DNA of 49,653 nt, from positions 1-49,653 of the forward strand of contig NZ_JACJSJ010000061.1 in the NCBI RefSeq assembly GCF_014698115.1, written 5' to 3'. Below the pieces are notes generated by a model, which made no database searches, was not told the origin of the DNA, and was given only the letters and a program-made list of their open reading frames with translations. The position numbers were made by a program, and so were the translations under genes. Below are positions 42,473-49,653 of this stretch, piece after piece. Position 1 is the first letter of the stretch. Each line of letters starts with the position of its first letter. The stretch is from Nostoc sp. FACHB-973 (GTDB lineage: Bacteria > Cyanobacteriota > Cyanobacteriia > Cyanobacteriales > Nostocaceae).

Positions 42473-42830
42473 ACGGTGTTGAAAACTTTATTTACGCTCC
42501 TAAAGCTAACGAGAGCGTTTATCTTTGTGTGTGTTTAAATACAATCTGGCAATTATTTACTCACTAAAAATGTTGATTGAAGAACAATTCAGAATTCAGC
42601 AATCTTGACGCTTGCGGACTCTCTACCGCTACGCTTTCAGTGGGAAATTGAGACCCGCCGCTGATTCAAGAAAACCAAATTTTCATTTTCGTGGGGGTCT
42701 TAAACCAGGTTATTCAGACGCTAGTCGTACATAATTCATTCTGAATTATGATTCCTGAGTCCTGAATTCTGTTTTGGTAAATTGCCAGAAAATTTACTCT
42801 TGGATGTTACGAAAATCAGTATCGTGGGCA
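42473..42830. repeat. desA-desB intergenic region with AATTCAG-ended repeat
   Basis: AATTCAGAATTCAGCAATCTTGACGC (42585-42610) and CTGAATTATG...CTGAATTCTG (42741-42771) flank about 190 bp containing GTGGGGGTCTTAAACCAGG. It is probably another dispersed inverted-repeat element. No gene. Confidence 0.45.
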
Positions 42831-42836
42831 TACTAG

Positions 42837-42907
42837 TGAAAAAGTAAAAAGTAAAAATCAGTATTGGCTTGATCTTGCTTTTGCCTTTTTACTTTTTACT
42901 TTTGCTT
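42837..42907 (+). promoter_or_regulatory. long hairpin in the desB leader (AAAAAGTAAAAAGT type)
   Basis: GAAAAAGTAAAAAGTAAAAA (42838-42857) is complementary to TTTTTACTTTTTACTTTTG (42887-42905) with few mismatches. The structure is 62-132 bases before the desB start codon, so it would be in the mRNA leader or promoter. It may be just a dispersed repeat; a temperature-sensitive role would be speculation. Confidence 0.45.
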
Positions 42908-42969
42908 TCTGTAGGTAAGATTATCTTGCCTCAAATAAAGTTCCGATTTATATTCAACAAAAGAATCCA

Positions 42970-44049
42970 GTGCAATCAAATATCATCACGCTCAACGATC
43001 CTCACGATCGTCAATCATCTGGGGATACTACCAAACTGCCTTTTACTCTTCAGGATTTAAAAGCTGCAATTCCTGCTGAATGCTTTCAGCCGAATGTGAC
43101 AAAATCACTTTTTTACTTCTTTCGTGACATCCTGATTATTGGTCTGCTTTACGCGGTTGCTTACTACCTGGATTCTTGGTTTTTCTTTCCAATTTTTTGG
43201 TTAATGCAAGGAACGATGTTTTGGGCTTTGTTTGTAGTCGGACATGACTGCGGACACCAATCTTTTTCTAAGCATAAATGGCTAAATGATTTGATTGGAC
43301 ATCTTTCTCACACACCGATACTTGTTCCTTATCATGGTTGGCGAATCAGCCATAGAACTCACCACAAAAATACTGGTAACATCGATAATGATGAAAGCTG
43401 GTATCCTGTAAGCGAATCACAGTATCAGGAGATGCCCCTAATACAAAAGATAGGCCGATATTATGTTTTTCTGTTGGCTTATCCTGTGTATTTATTCAAG
43501 CGTTCTCCGAATAAAGAAGGCTCCCACTTTTTACCCAGCAGTTCGCTGTTTAAACCATCAGAAAAATGGGATGTCATCACTAGTACTGTTCTTTTGATTG
43601 GTATGGTAGGTTTGCTTGGCTTCCTTACCTATCTATGGGGTTGGATGTGGTTGCTGAAGTATTACGCTGCACCTTACATCGTGTTCGTAATTTGGCTTGA
43701 TTTAGTCACCTTCTTGCACCACACTGAACCAGACCTTCCCTGGTATCGTGGAGACGATTGGACTTTTTTAAAAGGTGCGATTTCGAGTATTGACCGTGAT
43801 TATGGTTTGATTAATCATATCCACCATGATATTGGTACTCATGTTGCTCACCACATATTCCTTAACATCCCCCACTACAATTTGCTGAAGGCGACTGAGG
43901 CCATAAAACCAGTGATGGGTGAGTATTTCCACAAATCAGAGGAACCAATTTGGAAATCATTATGGAATTCCTGTGTGAACTGTCATTTTGTACCTGATAC
44001 TGGAAGTAAGGTTTACTACACATCCAACAACAAGTTAGCTAAAGGCTAA
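42970..44049 (+). CDS. desB: acyl-lipid omega-3 (delta-15) desaturase DesB
   Basis: A 359-residue membrane desaturase that adds the omega-3 double bond to give alpha-linolenic chains. Histidine boxes: HDCGH (in FVVGHDCGHQSFSKHKW), HRTHH (in WRISHRTHHKNTGNID) and HVAHH (in HHDIGTHVAHHIFLNIPHYN). The start is GTG 42970 (MQSNIITLNDP...), supported by the N-terminus expected for the family; no ATG fits. Presence of desC, desA and desB without desD places the strain in the group with 18:3 alpha but no gamma-linolenic acid, as far as this window shows. Confidence 0.92.
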   Translation: MQSNIITLNDPHDRQSSGDTTKLPFTLQDLKAAIPAECFQPNVTKSLFYFFRDILIIGLLYAVAYYLDSWFFFPIFWLMQGTMFWALFVVGHDCGHQSFSKHKWLNDLIGHLSHTPILVPYHGWRISHRTHHKNTGNIDNDESWYPVSESQYQEMPLIQKIGRYYVFLLAYPVYLFKRSPNKEGSHFLPSSSLFKPSEKWDVITSTVLLIGMVGLLGFLTYLWGWMWLLKYYAAPYIVFVIWLDLVTFLHHTEPDLPWYRGDDWTFLKGAISSIDRDYGLINHIHHDIGTHVAHHIFLNIPHYNLLKATEAIKPVMGEYFHKSEEPIWKSLWNSCVNCHFVPDTGSKVYYTSNNKLAKG

Positions 44050-44084
44050 GTTTGAGATTTGCGACTTATTAAACAAGTCTCAAA
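44050..44084 (+). terminator. putative desB terminator hairpin
   Basis: TTTGAGATTTG and CAAGTCTCAAA form an 11-bp stem with one mismatch directly after the desB stop, followed by TCTTGTATT. There is no true T-run, so efficiency as an intrinsic terminator is uncertain. Confidence 0.45.
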
Positions 44085-44662
44085 TCTTGTATTAAGTTGT
44101 CAGTTGTTAGTGGTTTTTTACTACTAACCACTGATAACTCTCTGATGAAGATGAATTTTTATAAAAATTGCATTAAAGATTAGGCAAATAGCTTAATATA
44201 ACTTCTCTTCTGCGGGCGATCGCAGATTACATTATTAGTACTGCAAACTCTGTTAAAATTTTAGCGTCCCGCTTGCAGTAAATCTCATCGAAAAAATATT
44301 CATAAATTTTCCTGGCTATTAGGTCATTAAAATACAGAGGTAAAATAAAAATAGCTCGATGACACCCAAGTATCCCTGATTCAAGGTTCTACCCTCACAG
44401 GAAGATCTTTTTCTTCCAACTCTTGTAGTGGTGGTGGCTAAAGACTAGCATATTGGCGATCGGAGGTGATATCTCGTTACATCAACCCTAACACCAGCGA
44501 AAAACTTTTGCTTCAAGTACTTTAGACTCTATTCAGGATGAGTTAAGTTTATTTGCATGTAGTGACTTCAGTCAATTTGCTGCTAGGGTTATAAATCAAC
44601 AGAGACTATACTATAGACAATTTAGCTAAAACCCTTTTCAGATTTTAAATTCAGAGGTATCA
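44085..44662. other. intergenic region upstream of the NYN gene
   Basis: About 580 bp with no supported gene. An open frame without a start (44503-44631, ending in TAA) would encode a hydrophilic fragment including DSIQDELSLFACSDFSQFAA; it may be chance or a gene remnant. The rest is AT-rich leader. Confidence 0.3.
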
Positions 44663-45358
44663 ATGATTATAACTAATTTTAGCAAACAAAGAAATGAATT
44701 AAATGAACCTAAAGTACTCAAAGCTAAACCGCATTGGCAAGGACAAAACTTGAGCGATACTGCTGTCAAAGGTAAAGATACCAAGATGCGAGATACTGCA
44801 CCTGATAGTTCCATTTTGAATACCTTGAATCGTGGTCGAGTTGCTATTTTTATTGATGGCTTAAGCCTATTTCATACAGCTTTACAACTCGGCATCGAAA
44901 TTGACTATGTTAAATTGCTTTGTCATTTAACCAATGGTTCGAGATTGTTACGTGCTTTTTTCTATACTGGGGTTGATATCACTAATGAGAAGCAACAGGG
45001 TTTTCTACTGTGGATGCGTCGTAATGGCTATCGTGTAGTGGCAAAAGATCTCGTTGTGTCAGCAGATAATTTCAAAAAATCAAATTTGAACGTAGAAATT
45101 GCTGTAGACATGATCACTTTAGCCCCTTACTATGATACTGCGGTATTAGTCAGTGGTGACGGAGATCTAGCTTATGCTGTGAATGCTGTCAGCAGAATGG
45201 GGGTTAGAGTGGAAGTTGTTAGTCTACAAACGACAACTAGCGAAAGCTTAATTGATGTTGCTGACTGTTTTATTGACCTAGATAGTATTAAAGCACACAT
45301 TCAAAAAGACTCTAATCTTGGCTATAGTTACCGAACCCCGACAAATTCAAACCTCTAA
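44663..45358 (+). CDS. NYN-domain protein, LabA/DUF88 family
   Basis: A 231-residue protein with an NYN (PIN-like nuclease) domain from about residue 58 to 215. Conserved acidic sites: RVAIFIDGLSLFHTAL, NLNVEIAVDMI and AVLVSGDGDLAYAVNAV, the usual Asp positions for metal binding. In the family FIDG(S/N)N is common; here the Asn is replaced (FIDGLS). An extended N-terminus (1-55) is polar. LabA of Synechococcus acts in circadian output; RNase activity is assumed but not shown for most members. AGAGG precedes ATG 44663. It is followed by a repeat and then a two-component pair. Confidence 0.85.
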   Translation: MIITNFSKQRNELNEPKVLKAKPHWQGQNLSDTAVKGKDTKMRDTAPDSSILNTLNRGRVAIFIDGLSLFHTALQLGIEIDYVKLLCHLTNGSRLLRAFFYTGVDITNEKQQGFLLWMRRNGYRVVAKDLVVSADNFKKSNLNVEIAVDMITLAPYYDTAVLVSGDGDLAYAVNAVSRMGVRVEVVSLQTTTSESLIDVADCFIDLDSIKAHIQKDSNLGYSYRTPTNSNL

Positions 45359-45547
45359 TATGGGGAGTTGAGAGTAGGGAGTGGGGAGTGGGGAATGGGG
45401 AAGATAAGAGCGATGAGGGGAGAGTTAGAACTTGAAGCATTGGCTTGAAGACTGCCATCTCTAAGCCAGATTCATCCAGTTATAATACTCATTTATCTAC
45501 CTCATTTTACCTACTCTCAACTCCCCATTCCCCACTCCCCGCATCTT
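45359..45547. repeat. long inverted STRR-like repeat
   Basis: GGGGAGTTGAGAGTAGG (45362-45378), followed by GTGGGGAGTGGGGAATGGGG, is complementary to CCTACTCTCAACTCCCC (45510-45526) and CATTCCCCACTCCCC (45527-45541). The G- and C-rich arms are separated by roughly 110 bp. It lies between the NYN and response regulator genes. Confidence 0.7.
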
Positions 45548-45568
45548 TTTAAATTTGCGTATTTTAGG

Positions 45569-46279
45569 ATGGATATTTTAATAGTTGAAGATGAACCAGA
45601 AATTGCTCATTTAATCCAACTTTCTTTAGAAAAAGAAGGATTTTTCTGCCGTATTAGTCGTGATGGCATGAATGCTTTACGGATGTTTCAGGAACAACCA
45701 CCTGATTTAATCATTTTAGATTTAATGATTCCTGGTTTAGATGGGCTGGAAGTTTGTGCCAGAATTCGCCAGAAACCAGGTGCAAAAGATCCTTACATTT
45801 TGATGCTTACTGCTAAAGGCGAAGAAATCGATCGCGTCATTGGCTTATCTACTGGTGCTGATGATTACATGGTTAAACCCTTTAGCCCCAGAGAGTTGGT
45901 AGCCAGGGTACGGGCGCTATTGCGGCGTAGTCTCCGCCAAGGGGGACAGCATCAAGTCAATCGTACCCAACACTTTATAGTAGACGTAGATCAGCGCACT
46001 GCTAGTCGCCAGATCAATTCCCAGCAGCCAGAAATTCTGGACTTAACTACCCTAGAATTCAATTTGCTAACTACCTTTGTCAGCAATCCTGGCCGAGTTT
46101 GGAACCGCACGCAATTAATTGACAAACTTTGGGGAGATAACTTTTTTGGTGATGAACGCGTGGTGGATACTCATGTAGCTCGGTTGCGAAAAAAGATTGA
46201 GCCTGACCCGGCAAATCCCACTTTTATTAAAACTGTTGTTGGGGTTGGCTATAAATTTGAAGACTCGCCAATAGCGTAA
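45569..46279 (+). CDS. OmpR/PhoB-family response regulator
   Basis: A 236-residue regulator. The receiver domain (1-120) has E7-D8, phosphoacceptor D51 (LIILDLMIPGLDGLEV) and K103 (DDYMVKPFSP). The winged-helix DNA-binding domain (about 135-230) has LDLTTLEFNLLTTFVSNPGRVWNRTQLIDKLWG and VVDTHVARLRKKIE. All expected residues are present, so it should be phosphorylated and bind DNA. It is followed by its probable partner histidine kinase after 5 bp. Target genes and signal are unknown. It is likely distinct from RpaA/RpaB, whose sequences and context differ. Confidence 0.92.
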   Translation: MDILIVEDEPEIAHLIQLSLEKEGFFCRISRDGMNALRMFQEQPPDLIILDLMIPGLDGLEVCARIRQKPGAKDPYILMLTAKGEEIDRVIGLSTGADDYMVKPFSPRELVARVRALLRRSLRQGGQHQVNRTQHFIVDVDQRTASRQINSQQPEILDLTTLEFNLLTTFVSNPGRVWNRTQLIDKLWGDNFFGDERVVDTHVARLRKKIEPDPANPTFIKTVVGVGYKFEDSPIA

Positions 46280-46284
46280 GTGTT

Positions 46285-47373
46285 ATGAAGATGGGGTTGA
46301 GAGGACGCCTATTTTTTTCTCACTTAGTAGTAATGATAGTGGGGGTAGCTAGTCTAGTTATTATCAGCAAAATTTCCTCCCCTCGGTTCTTTGTCTTGCA
46401 TTTGGAACGACTAGAAAATCAGGGGTTTGATTTAATTGATGTCCGTACTGAATTGGTGACAGGATTTGAAATTGCTTGGCAGCGAAGCACTATCTGGTCA
46501 GTTTTAGTTGGCAGTACCGCAGCTGGAGGATTGAGTTACTGGGTGTCCAGAAGGATTATGCTGCGGTTGACTGAGATGGAACAAATCACCCAAAAATTTG
46601 CTGCTGGTCAGATGGATGCACGACTACCTATGTCTGACATTCCAGAACTCAATGGATTAGGTGCTAGTTTCAACCGGATGGCAGCCAGTTTAGAAGGCGT
46701 GGAAGTGCGGCGGCGAGAAGTGATTGGAGATATGACCCATGAACTACGGACACCGTTAACAGTTGTGCGCGGTTATTTAGAAGAACTAGCTGATGGAGAA
46801 ATTGAAGCGTCTCCAGAAATTTATCGACGTTTAGCTAAAGAAACAAGGCGCTTAGAGCGGTTAGTGAATGATTTACAAGAACTGTCGAAGGCGGAAGCTG
46901 GTTATCTGCCAATTAATATACAACGGGTAAATCTGCGTCCGTTGTTAGAGTCATTAGTGGAAAAATTTACTGACCAGTTGTTGGAAGATGGGCCAGTTTT
47001 GCACTTGGAATGTCCTGCGGTGCTGCCTCCTGTATTGGCAGATATCGATCGCACAGAACAGGTGTTAGTTAATCTGCTTGGTAACGCAGTGCGTTACACC
47101 AACGAAGGTTCAATTACTATTCGTGCTGAGATTGAAGCATCTAAACTCTGGATTGCCGTTAGGGATACAGGTATTGGTATCGAAAGAGAAAATTTGCCCC
47201 ACGTGTTTGAGCGCTTCTGGCGAGCCGACCAATCACGCGATCGCCATTCTGGAGGCACTGGTATTGGCTTAACGATTTCCCATCGTTTGATTGAACTACA
47301 AGGCGGCCAGATTCAGGTAGAAAGCGAGTTGGGAATTGGCAGTACGTTTCGTTTTTTTCTGCCTTTGGCTTGA
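46285..47373 (+). CDS. membrane sensor histidine kinase
   Basis: A 362-residue sensor kinase paired with the preceding regulator. TM1 (about 10-29) and TM2 (about 69-88) enclose a short extracytoplasmic loop of about 40 residues. A HAMP domain (RRIMLRLTEMEQITQKFAAG, 89-140), HisKA with DMTHELRTPLTVV (H152), and HATPase with NLLGNAVRYT, DTGIGI, FERFWRADQS and GGTGIGL follow. All catalytic boxes are intact. The small sensor loop suggests detection of membrane or envelope state, by inference. ATG 46285 and 46291 are both possible; the gap to the upstream gene is only 5 bp, so they are co-transcribed. Confidence 0.92.
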   Translation: MKMGLRGRLFFSHLVVMIVGVASLVIISKISSPRFFVLHLERLENQGFDLIDVRTELVTGFEIAWQRSTIWSVLVGSTAAGGLSYWVSRRIMLRLTEMEQITQKFAAGQMDARLPMSDIPELNGLGASFNRMAASLEGVEVRRREVIGDMTHELRTPLTVVRGYLEELADGEIEASPEIYRRLAKETRRLERLVNDLQELSKAEAGYLPINIQRVNLRPLLESLVEKFTDQLLEDGPVLHLECPAVLPPVLADIDRTEQVLVNLLGNAVRYTNEGSITIRAEIEASKLWIAVRDTGIGIERENLPHVFERFWRADQSRDRHSGGTGIGLTISHRLIELQGGQIQVESELGIGSTFRFFLPLA

Positions 47374-47379
47374 GTCAAT

Positions 47380-47518
47380 CAATTTTGGATTTTGGATTTT
47401 GGATTTTCGATTGACTCTATCCACTAGCGCTGAGTCTTGGGGATTTGTTCCGTCTACAAGGGATGGGGCATGAACCGAAAAACTACAATCCAAAATCCAA
47501 AATTTAAAATCTAAAATT
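47380..47518. mobile_element. non-autonomous dispersed element, GATTTTGGATT ends, copy 2
   Basis: Begins CAATTTTGGATTTTGGATTT 7 bp after the kinase stop and ends AATCCAAAATCCAAAATTT...AAAATT. The core GATTTGTTCCGTCTACAAGG and ATGAACCGAAAAA is the inverted counterpart of the 40990-41037 core. Length 139 bp; copy 1 is 238 bp because it carries an extra inner block. Confidence 0.65.
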
Positions 47519-47679
47519 CCTAGTCTAAACATTTGAAATACAACAAATTGACATCAGGTAGTCACGGCTGTGTCATACCCAATTGCTAGTTTGAAAGTAT
47601 CCAAAATCTTGATTTTTTGACAGGCGTCAAGATTTGGAATTTGCATAGAATATAACCTCCATTTGGCATTTTGGATTGT

Positions 47680-47781
47680 ATGCCTACTTTTGTTTTGGCT
47701 GCTTTTTTGGTTAGTTTACTCACCGTATCTGGTTACGCTGCGATCGCCTATCTGTTTCCTCAAAATCGTTCTCAAGACTGA
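47680..47781 (+). CDS. possible small membrane peptide (33 residues)
   Basis: ATG 47680 to TGA 47779-47781. The peptide starts MPTFVLAAFLVSLLTVSGYA and ends AIAYLFPQNRSQD: one hydrophobic helix and a short polar C-terminus, the pattern of small photosynthetic or respiratory complex subunits. I cannot match it to a known subunit. The Shine-Dalgarno is weak, and its end overlaps the convergent HEAT-repeat gene by 10 bp. It may be real or chance. Confidence 0.4.
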   Translation: MPTFVLAAFLVSLLTVSGYAAIAYLFPQNRSQD

Positions 47782-48446
47782 GCTGATGCAGTTTCTAAAG
47801 CTGCTGCTACTACCCGAAAATTTTCGTCCTGCTGGAGTTTGGCGATTAACAGCTTGGCTTGGGGATCTTGAGTCCCAGATAAAGCGATCGCTGTTTGCCA
47901 TCGATTTCGCCAATATGAATCTTGTGCAAGTTCTGTCAACAGTGCCAGTGCTTGATTTTTCAAACATGATTTTAACAGTTGGCCAAGGGCGACAATCCCT
48001 GCTTCTTTAACACTTTGTGTTTCATCCTTCAAAGATTCGACTGCAACAGCTAATAAAATTTCATCTTCCTTGGTTTCCATGAGCAGAGAAATTACCGTTT
48101 GGCGAACTAACCAGTTGTCAGACTGCATAAATAGCCCTTGAAGTAAGGGAATCGTCACATCCCCAAATTCAAAAAGGGAATTGGCAGCTTCCGATAGTAC
48201 ATTAGGATCTTGGTTATGTTCTAGTATTTCTTGCAGAGCGAGAAATGAAGCTTCAGTCCGGTAGTTACCCAAACCCATCACCGCAAGGCGACAAAGTGCA
48301 ACGTCTTTTTCATTAGCTAGCTTTTGGAGTATGGGAACAGCAACTTCAGATGGAAATTCTGCCAGTTCATCCAAGGCAGCTTTGCGCTCATTCAAGGCTT
48401 TGGCGCGTAAATTCAACTCAATCTGCTCGATGTGATTTTGATTCAT
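47772..48446 (-). CDS. HEAT-repeat (phycobilisome-lyase-like) protein
   Basis: A 224-residue all-helical protein with about six HEAT repeats, e.g. LDELAEFPSEVAVPILQKLA, LCRLAVMGLGNYRTEASFLA, VLSEAANSLFEFGDVTIPLL and SVKEAGIVALGQLL. In cyanobacteria this type of repeat is found in CpcE/CpcF-type phycobilin lyases, NblB and other adaptor proteins. No chromophore-lyase signature can be read, so the specific role stays open. Cytosolic. It is divergent from the RibD_C gene (115 bp between starts). Confidence 0.82.
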   Translation of the reverse strand: MNQNHIEQIELNLRAKALNERKAALDELAEFPSEVAVPILQKLANEKDVALCRLAVMGLGNYRTEASFLALQEILEHNQDPNVLSEAANSLFEFGDVTIPLLQGLFMQSDNWLVRQTVISLLMETKEDEILLAVAVESLKDETQSVKEAGIVALGQLLKSCLKNQALALLTELAQDSYWRNRWQTAIALSGTQDPQAKLLIAKLQQDENFRVVAAALETASAQS

Positions 48447-48561
48447 GTGCTTAAGTAATAGTAGTATGTCCAGTCAGAATAGCACTTTCCGCTTCAAACC
48501 CAATCCCAGTCTCTTTGACGCACAATAAATTCAAAATTCACAGAACTGTCACAACGTAATT

Positions 48562-49242
48562 ATGTCAACCATCCAAACAACTGTAATTCTGGCGATGACG
48601 GCTGATGGGAAAATTAGTCCCGTAGATTCTAAAGCACCCCGCAATTCTTATCCAGTAGATCAAGCACACCTGGAGTATCAAGTCTCTCTAGCCGATTTAG
48701 TCCTAATGGGAGCAGGGACGGCTCGGAATGAGGGGGCAGCCTTTACAATTGAGAATCCCGAATTATTGGCGGCACGCAAGTTTCGGGGTCAGTTTCCTCA
48801 ACCCATTACCTGTGTTGTCACAGCTTCCCTTAATCTACCGCCGGACATGCATTTTTTTCGCCAGGACATTGAGCGATGGATATTTACCACACAGACTGCC
48901 ATAGAGCGCAGTTCTGATGCAACAACCCTACACCAGCTAGCCAAATTAATCGAACTGGGCGATACAGACCTTGATTGGGATAGAGCCTACGACTTGATGG
49001 CAGAGCAGGGTATCCGCAAAATTTTTGCTTTGGGAGGCGGCTCTTTAACAGCTTCTCTCGTGCAAGCAGGGCGAGTTGACGATTGGTGGTTGACCATTTT
49101 GCCTGTTATTTATGGAGGAGAAAGTGCCCCTACTCCCGTAGAGGGTGAGGGTTTTCTTCCCAATGATGCTCCTAAACTCGAACTGATTGAAACTCGTCAG
49201 ATCGGAAGTGAGTTATTTTTGCACTACCGCACACTCAGCTGA
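48562..49242 (+). CDS. RibD C-terminal (pyrimidine reductase/DHFR-like) domain protein
   Basis: A 226-residue stand-alone reductase of the RibD_C fold. Motifs: TTVILAMTADGKISP, LADLVLMGAGTARNEGAAF, LMAEQGIRKIFALGGGSLTASLVQAGRVDDWWLTILPVIYGG. In riboflavin synthesis the RibD_C domain reduces 5-amino-6-ribosylaminouracil phosphate with NADPH. Here the deaminase half is missing, so it may be a separate pyrimidine reductase or a related NADPH reductase. No other riboflavin genes lie near. Translation starts at ATG 48562. Confidence 0.85.
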   Translation: MSTIQTTVILAMTADGKISPVDSKAPRNSYPVDQAHLEYQVSLADLVLMGAGTARNEGAAFTIENPELLAARKFRGQFPQPITCVVTASLNLPPDMHFFRQDIERWIFTTQTAIERSSDATTLHQLAKLIELGDTDLDWDRAYDLMAEQGIRKIFALGGGSLTASLVQAGRVDDWWLTILPVIYGGESAPTPVEGEGFLPNDAPKLELIETRQIGSELFLHYRTLS

Positions 49243-49289
49243 CAATTTATTATGAAAACTGGGCGTTGCTGAATGTGAATATGAAATTC

Positions 49290-49390
49290 AAAAATCGACT
49301 CTTCTCAGCTCTTACTCTCTGCGACTCTGCGCCTTTGCGTGTTAGCGTTCGCGGAGCGTCTCGTAGAGAAGCGGGGCGTAGCCCGGTAAA
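49290..49390. repeat. dispersed TCTGCGACTCTGCGCC/GCGTCTCGTAGAGAAG repeat
   Basis: CTCTGCGACTCTGCGCCTTTGCGTG (49317-49341) is of the same family as 23490 and 36770. It is followed by GTTCGCGGAGCGTCTCGTAGAGAAGC, related to the block at 105-160. No gene. Confidence 0.55.
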
Positions 49391-49427
49391 TTCATATTCT
49401 CAATCAGCAACACCGAAAACTCTTATC

Positions 49428-49458
49428 AAAAGCGCCCCCCTTTCGGAGAGCGCTTTTT
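49428..49458 (-). terminator. psbA terminator hairpin
   Basis: On the minus strand AAAAGCGCTCTCC-GAAA-GGGGGGCGCTTTT forms a 13-bp stem (two G-T pairs) with a GAAA loop, about 35 bp after the psbA stop. The 3' side ends with TTTT; on the plus strand GCGCTTTTTATT would also fit, so it may be bidirectional. Confidence 0.7.
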
Positions 49459-49492
49459 ATTCTATTTAATTTTCACTCAACTTAGGTAGTGA

Positions 49493-49653
<161 letters not shown>

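Noticed and set aside
47663..48010. 115-codon plus-strand frame overlapping the HEAT-repeat gene
   Set aside because: It runs antisense through a well-supported HEAT protein and lacks a good start; only the short 33-residue frame in another phase is kept as a possibility.
49266..49469. 67-codon plus-strand frame before psbA
   Set aside because: It is built from dispersed TCTGCGACTCTGCGCC and TCTCGTAGAGAAG repeats and the psbA terminator hairpin.

Overview
The window looks like chromosomal DNA of a filamentous, probably heterocyst-forming cyanobacterium of the Nostoc/Anabaena/Calothrix type. The evidence is the C-terminus of photosystem II D1 (psbA) at the right edge, the cyanobacterial NDH-1 CO2-uptake genes (ndhF/ndhD/chp), bciB, the desC-desA-desB acyl-lipid desaturase cluster, a LabA-like NYN protein, very frequent HIP1 octamers (GCGATCGC), and many short dispersed repeats resembling the STRR families known from heterocystous cyanobacteria. 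No tRNA, rRNA, CRISPR array, prophage or transposase gene was found.

Layout. 1-5.6 kb: DUF2243 membrane protein, pentapeptide-repeat protein, Rrf2 regulator, holB, and a phytoene-desaturase-type flavoprotein. 5.6-8.7 kb: clpC with a clear intrinsic terminator, and a DUF3288 protein. 9-15.4 kb: a minus-strand CO2-uptake cluster, ndhF - Tat-targeted beta-carbonic anhydrase - ndhD - CDP-alcohol phosphatidyltransferase - chp. This has the gene content of a specialised NDH-1MS/MS' complex. 15.8-21.4 kb: a small membrane protein and a 1628-residue hybrid sensor kinase. 22-26 kb: a prohibitin-like protein, an ADP-ribosylglycohydrolase/NUDIX gene pair, and folK. 26.5-33.1 kb: class A PBP, a small Psb35-like membrane protein, a TerB-like protein, rsmB, and a GH100 invertase. 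33.9-36.6 kb: a two-gene unit encoding a WD40/J-domain membrane protein and a duplicated PspA-like coiled-coil protein. 37-44 kb: orphan HicB-like protein, bciB, a methionine gamma-lyase-family PLP enzyme, and desC-desA-desB. 44.6-49.6 kb: NYN protein, a two-component pair, HEAT-repeat protein, RibD_C reductase, and psbA (partial).

How genes work together. The NDH-1 cluster should hydrate CO2 to bicarbonate at the thylakoid using reducing power, and the embedded carbonic anhydrase may feed or regulate it. BciB (chlorophyll vinyl reduction), D1, the Psb35-like protein and the desaturases serve the thylakoid membrane. The NUDIX/ADP-ribosylglycohydrolase pair could act in sequence on ADP-ribose adducts. 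The PspA-like/WD40-J pair looks like an uncharacterised membrane-maintenance or chaperone module.

The most distinctive genome feature is repeat activity. At least five small palindromic or MITE-like families lie between genes. STRR-type or dispersed repeats also appear inside coding sequence: in the RsmB linker, twice in the hybrid kinase, and at the NdhD C-terminus. The RsmB case is an octanucleotide array whose unit length is not a multiple of three. All functional calls rest on reading the sequence and remembered family knowledge; no database search was run.
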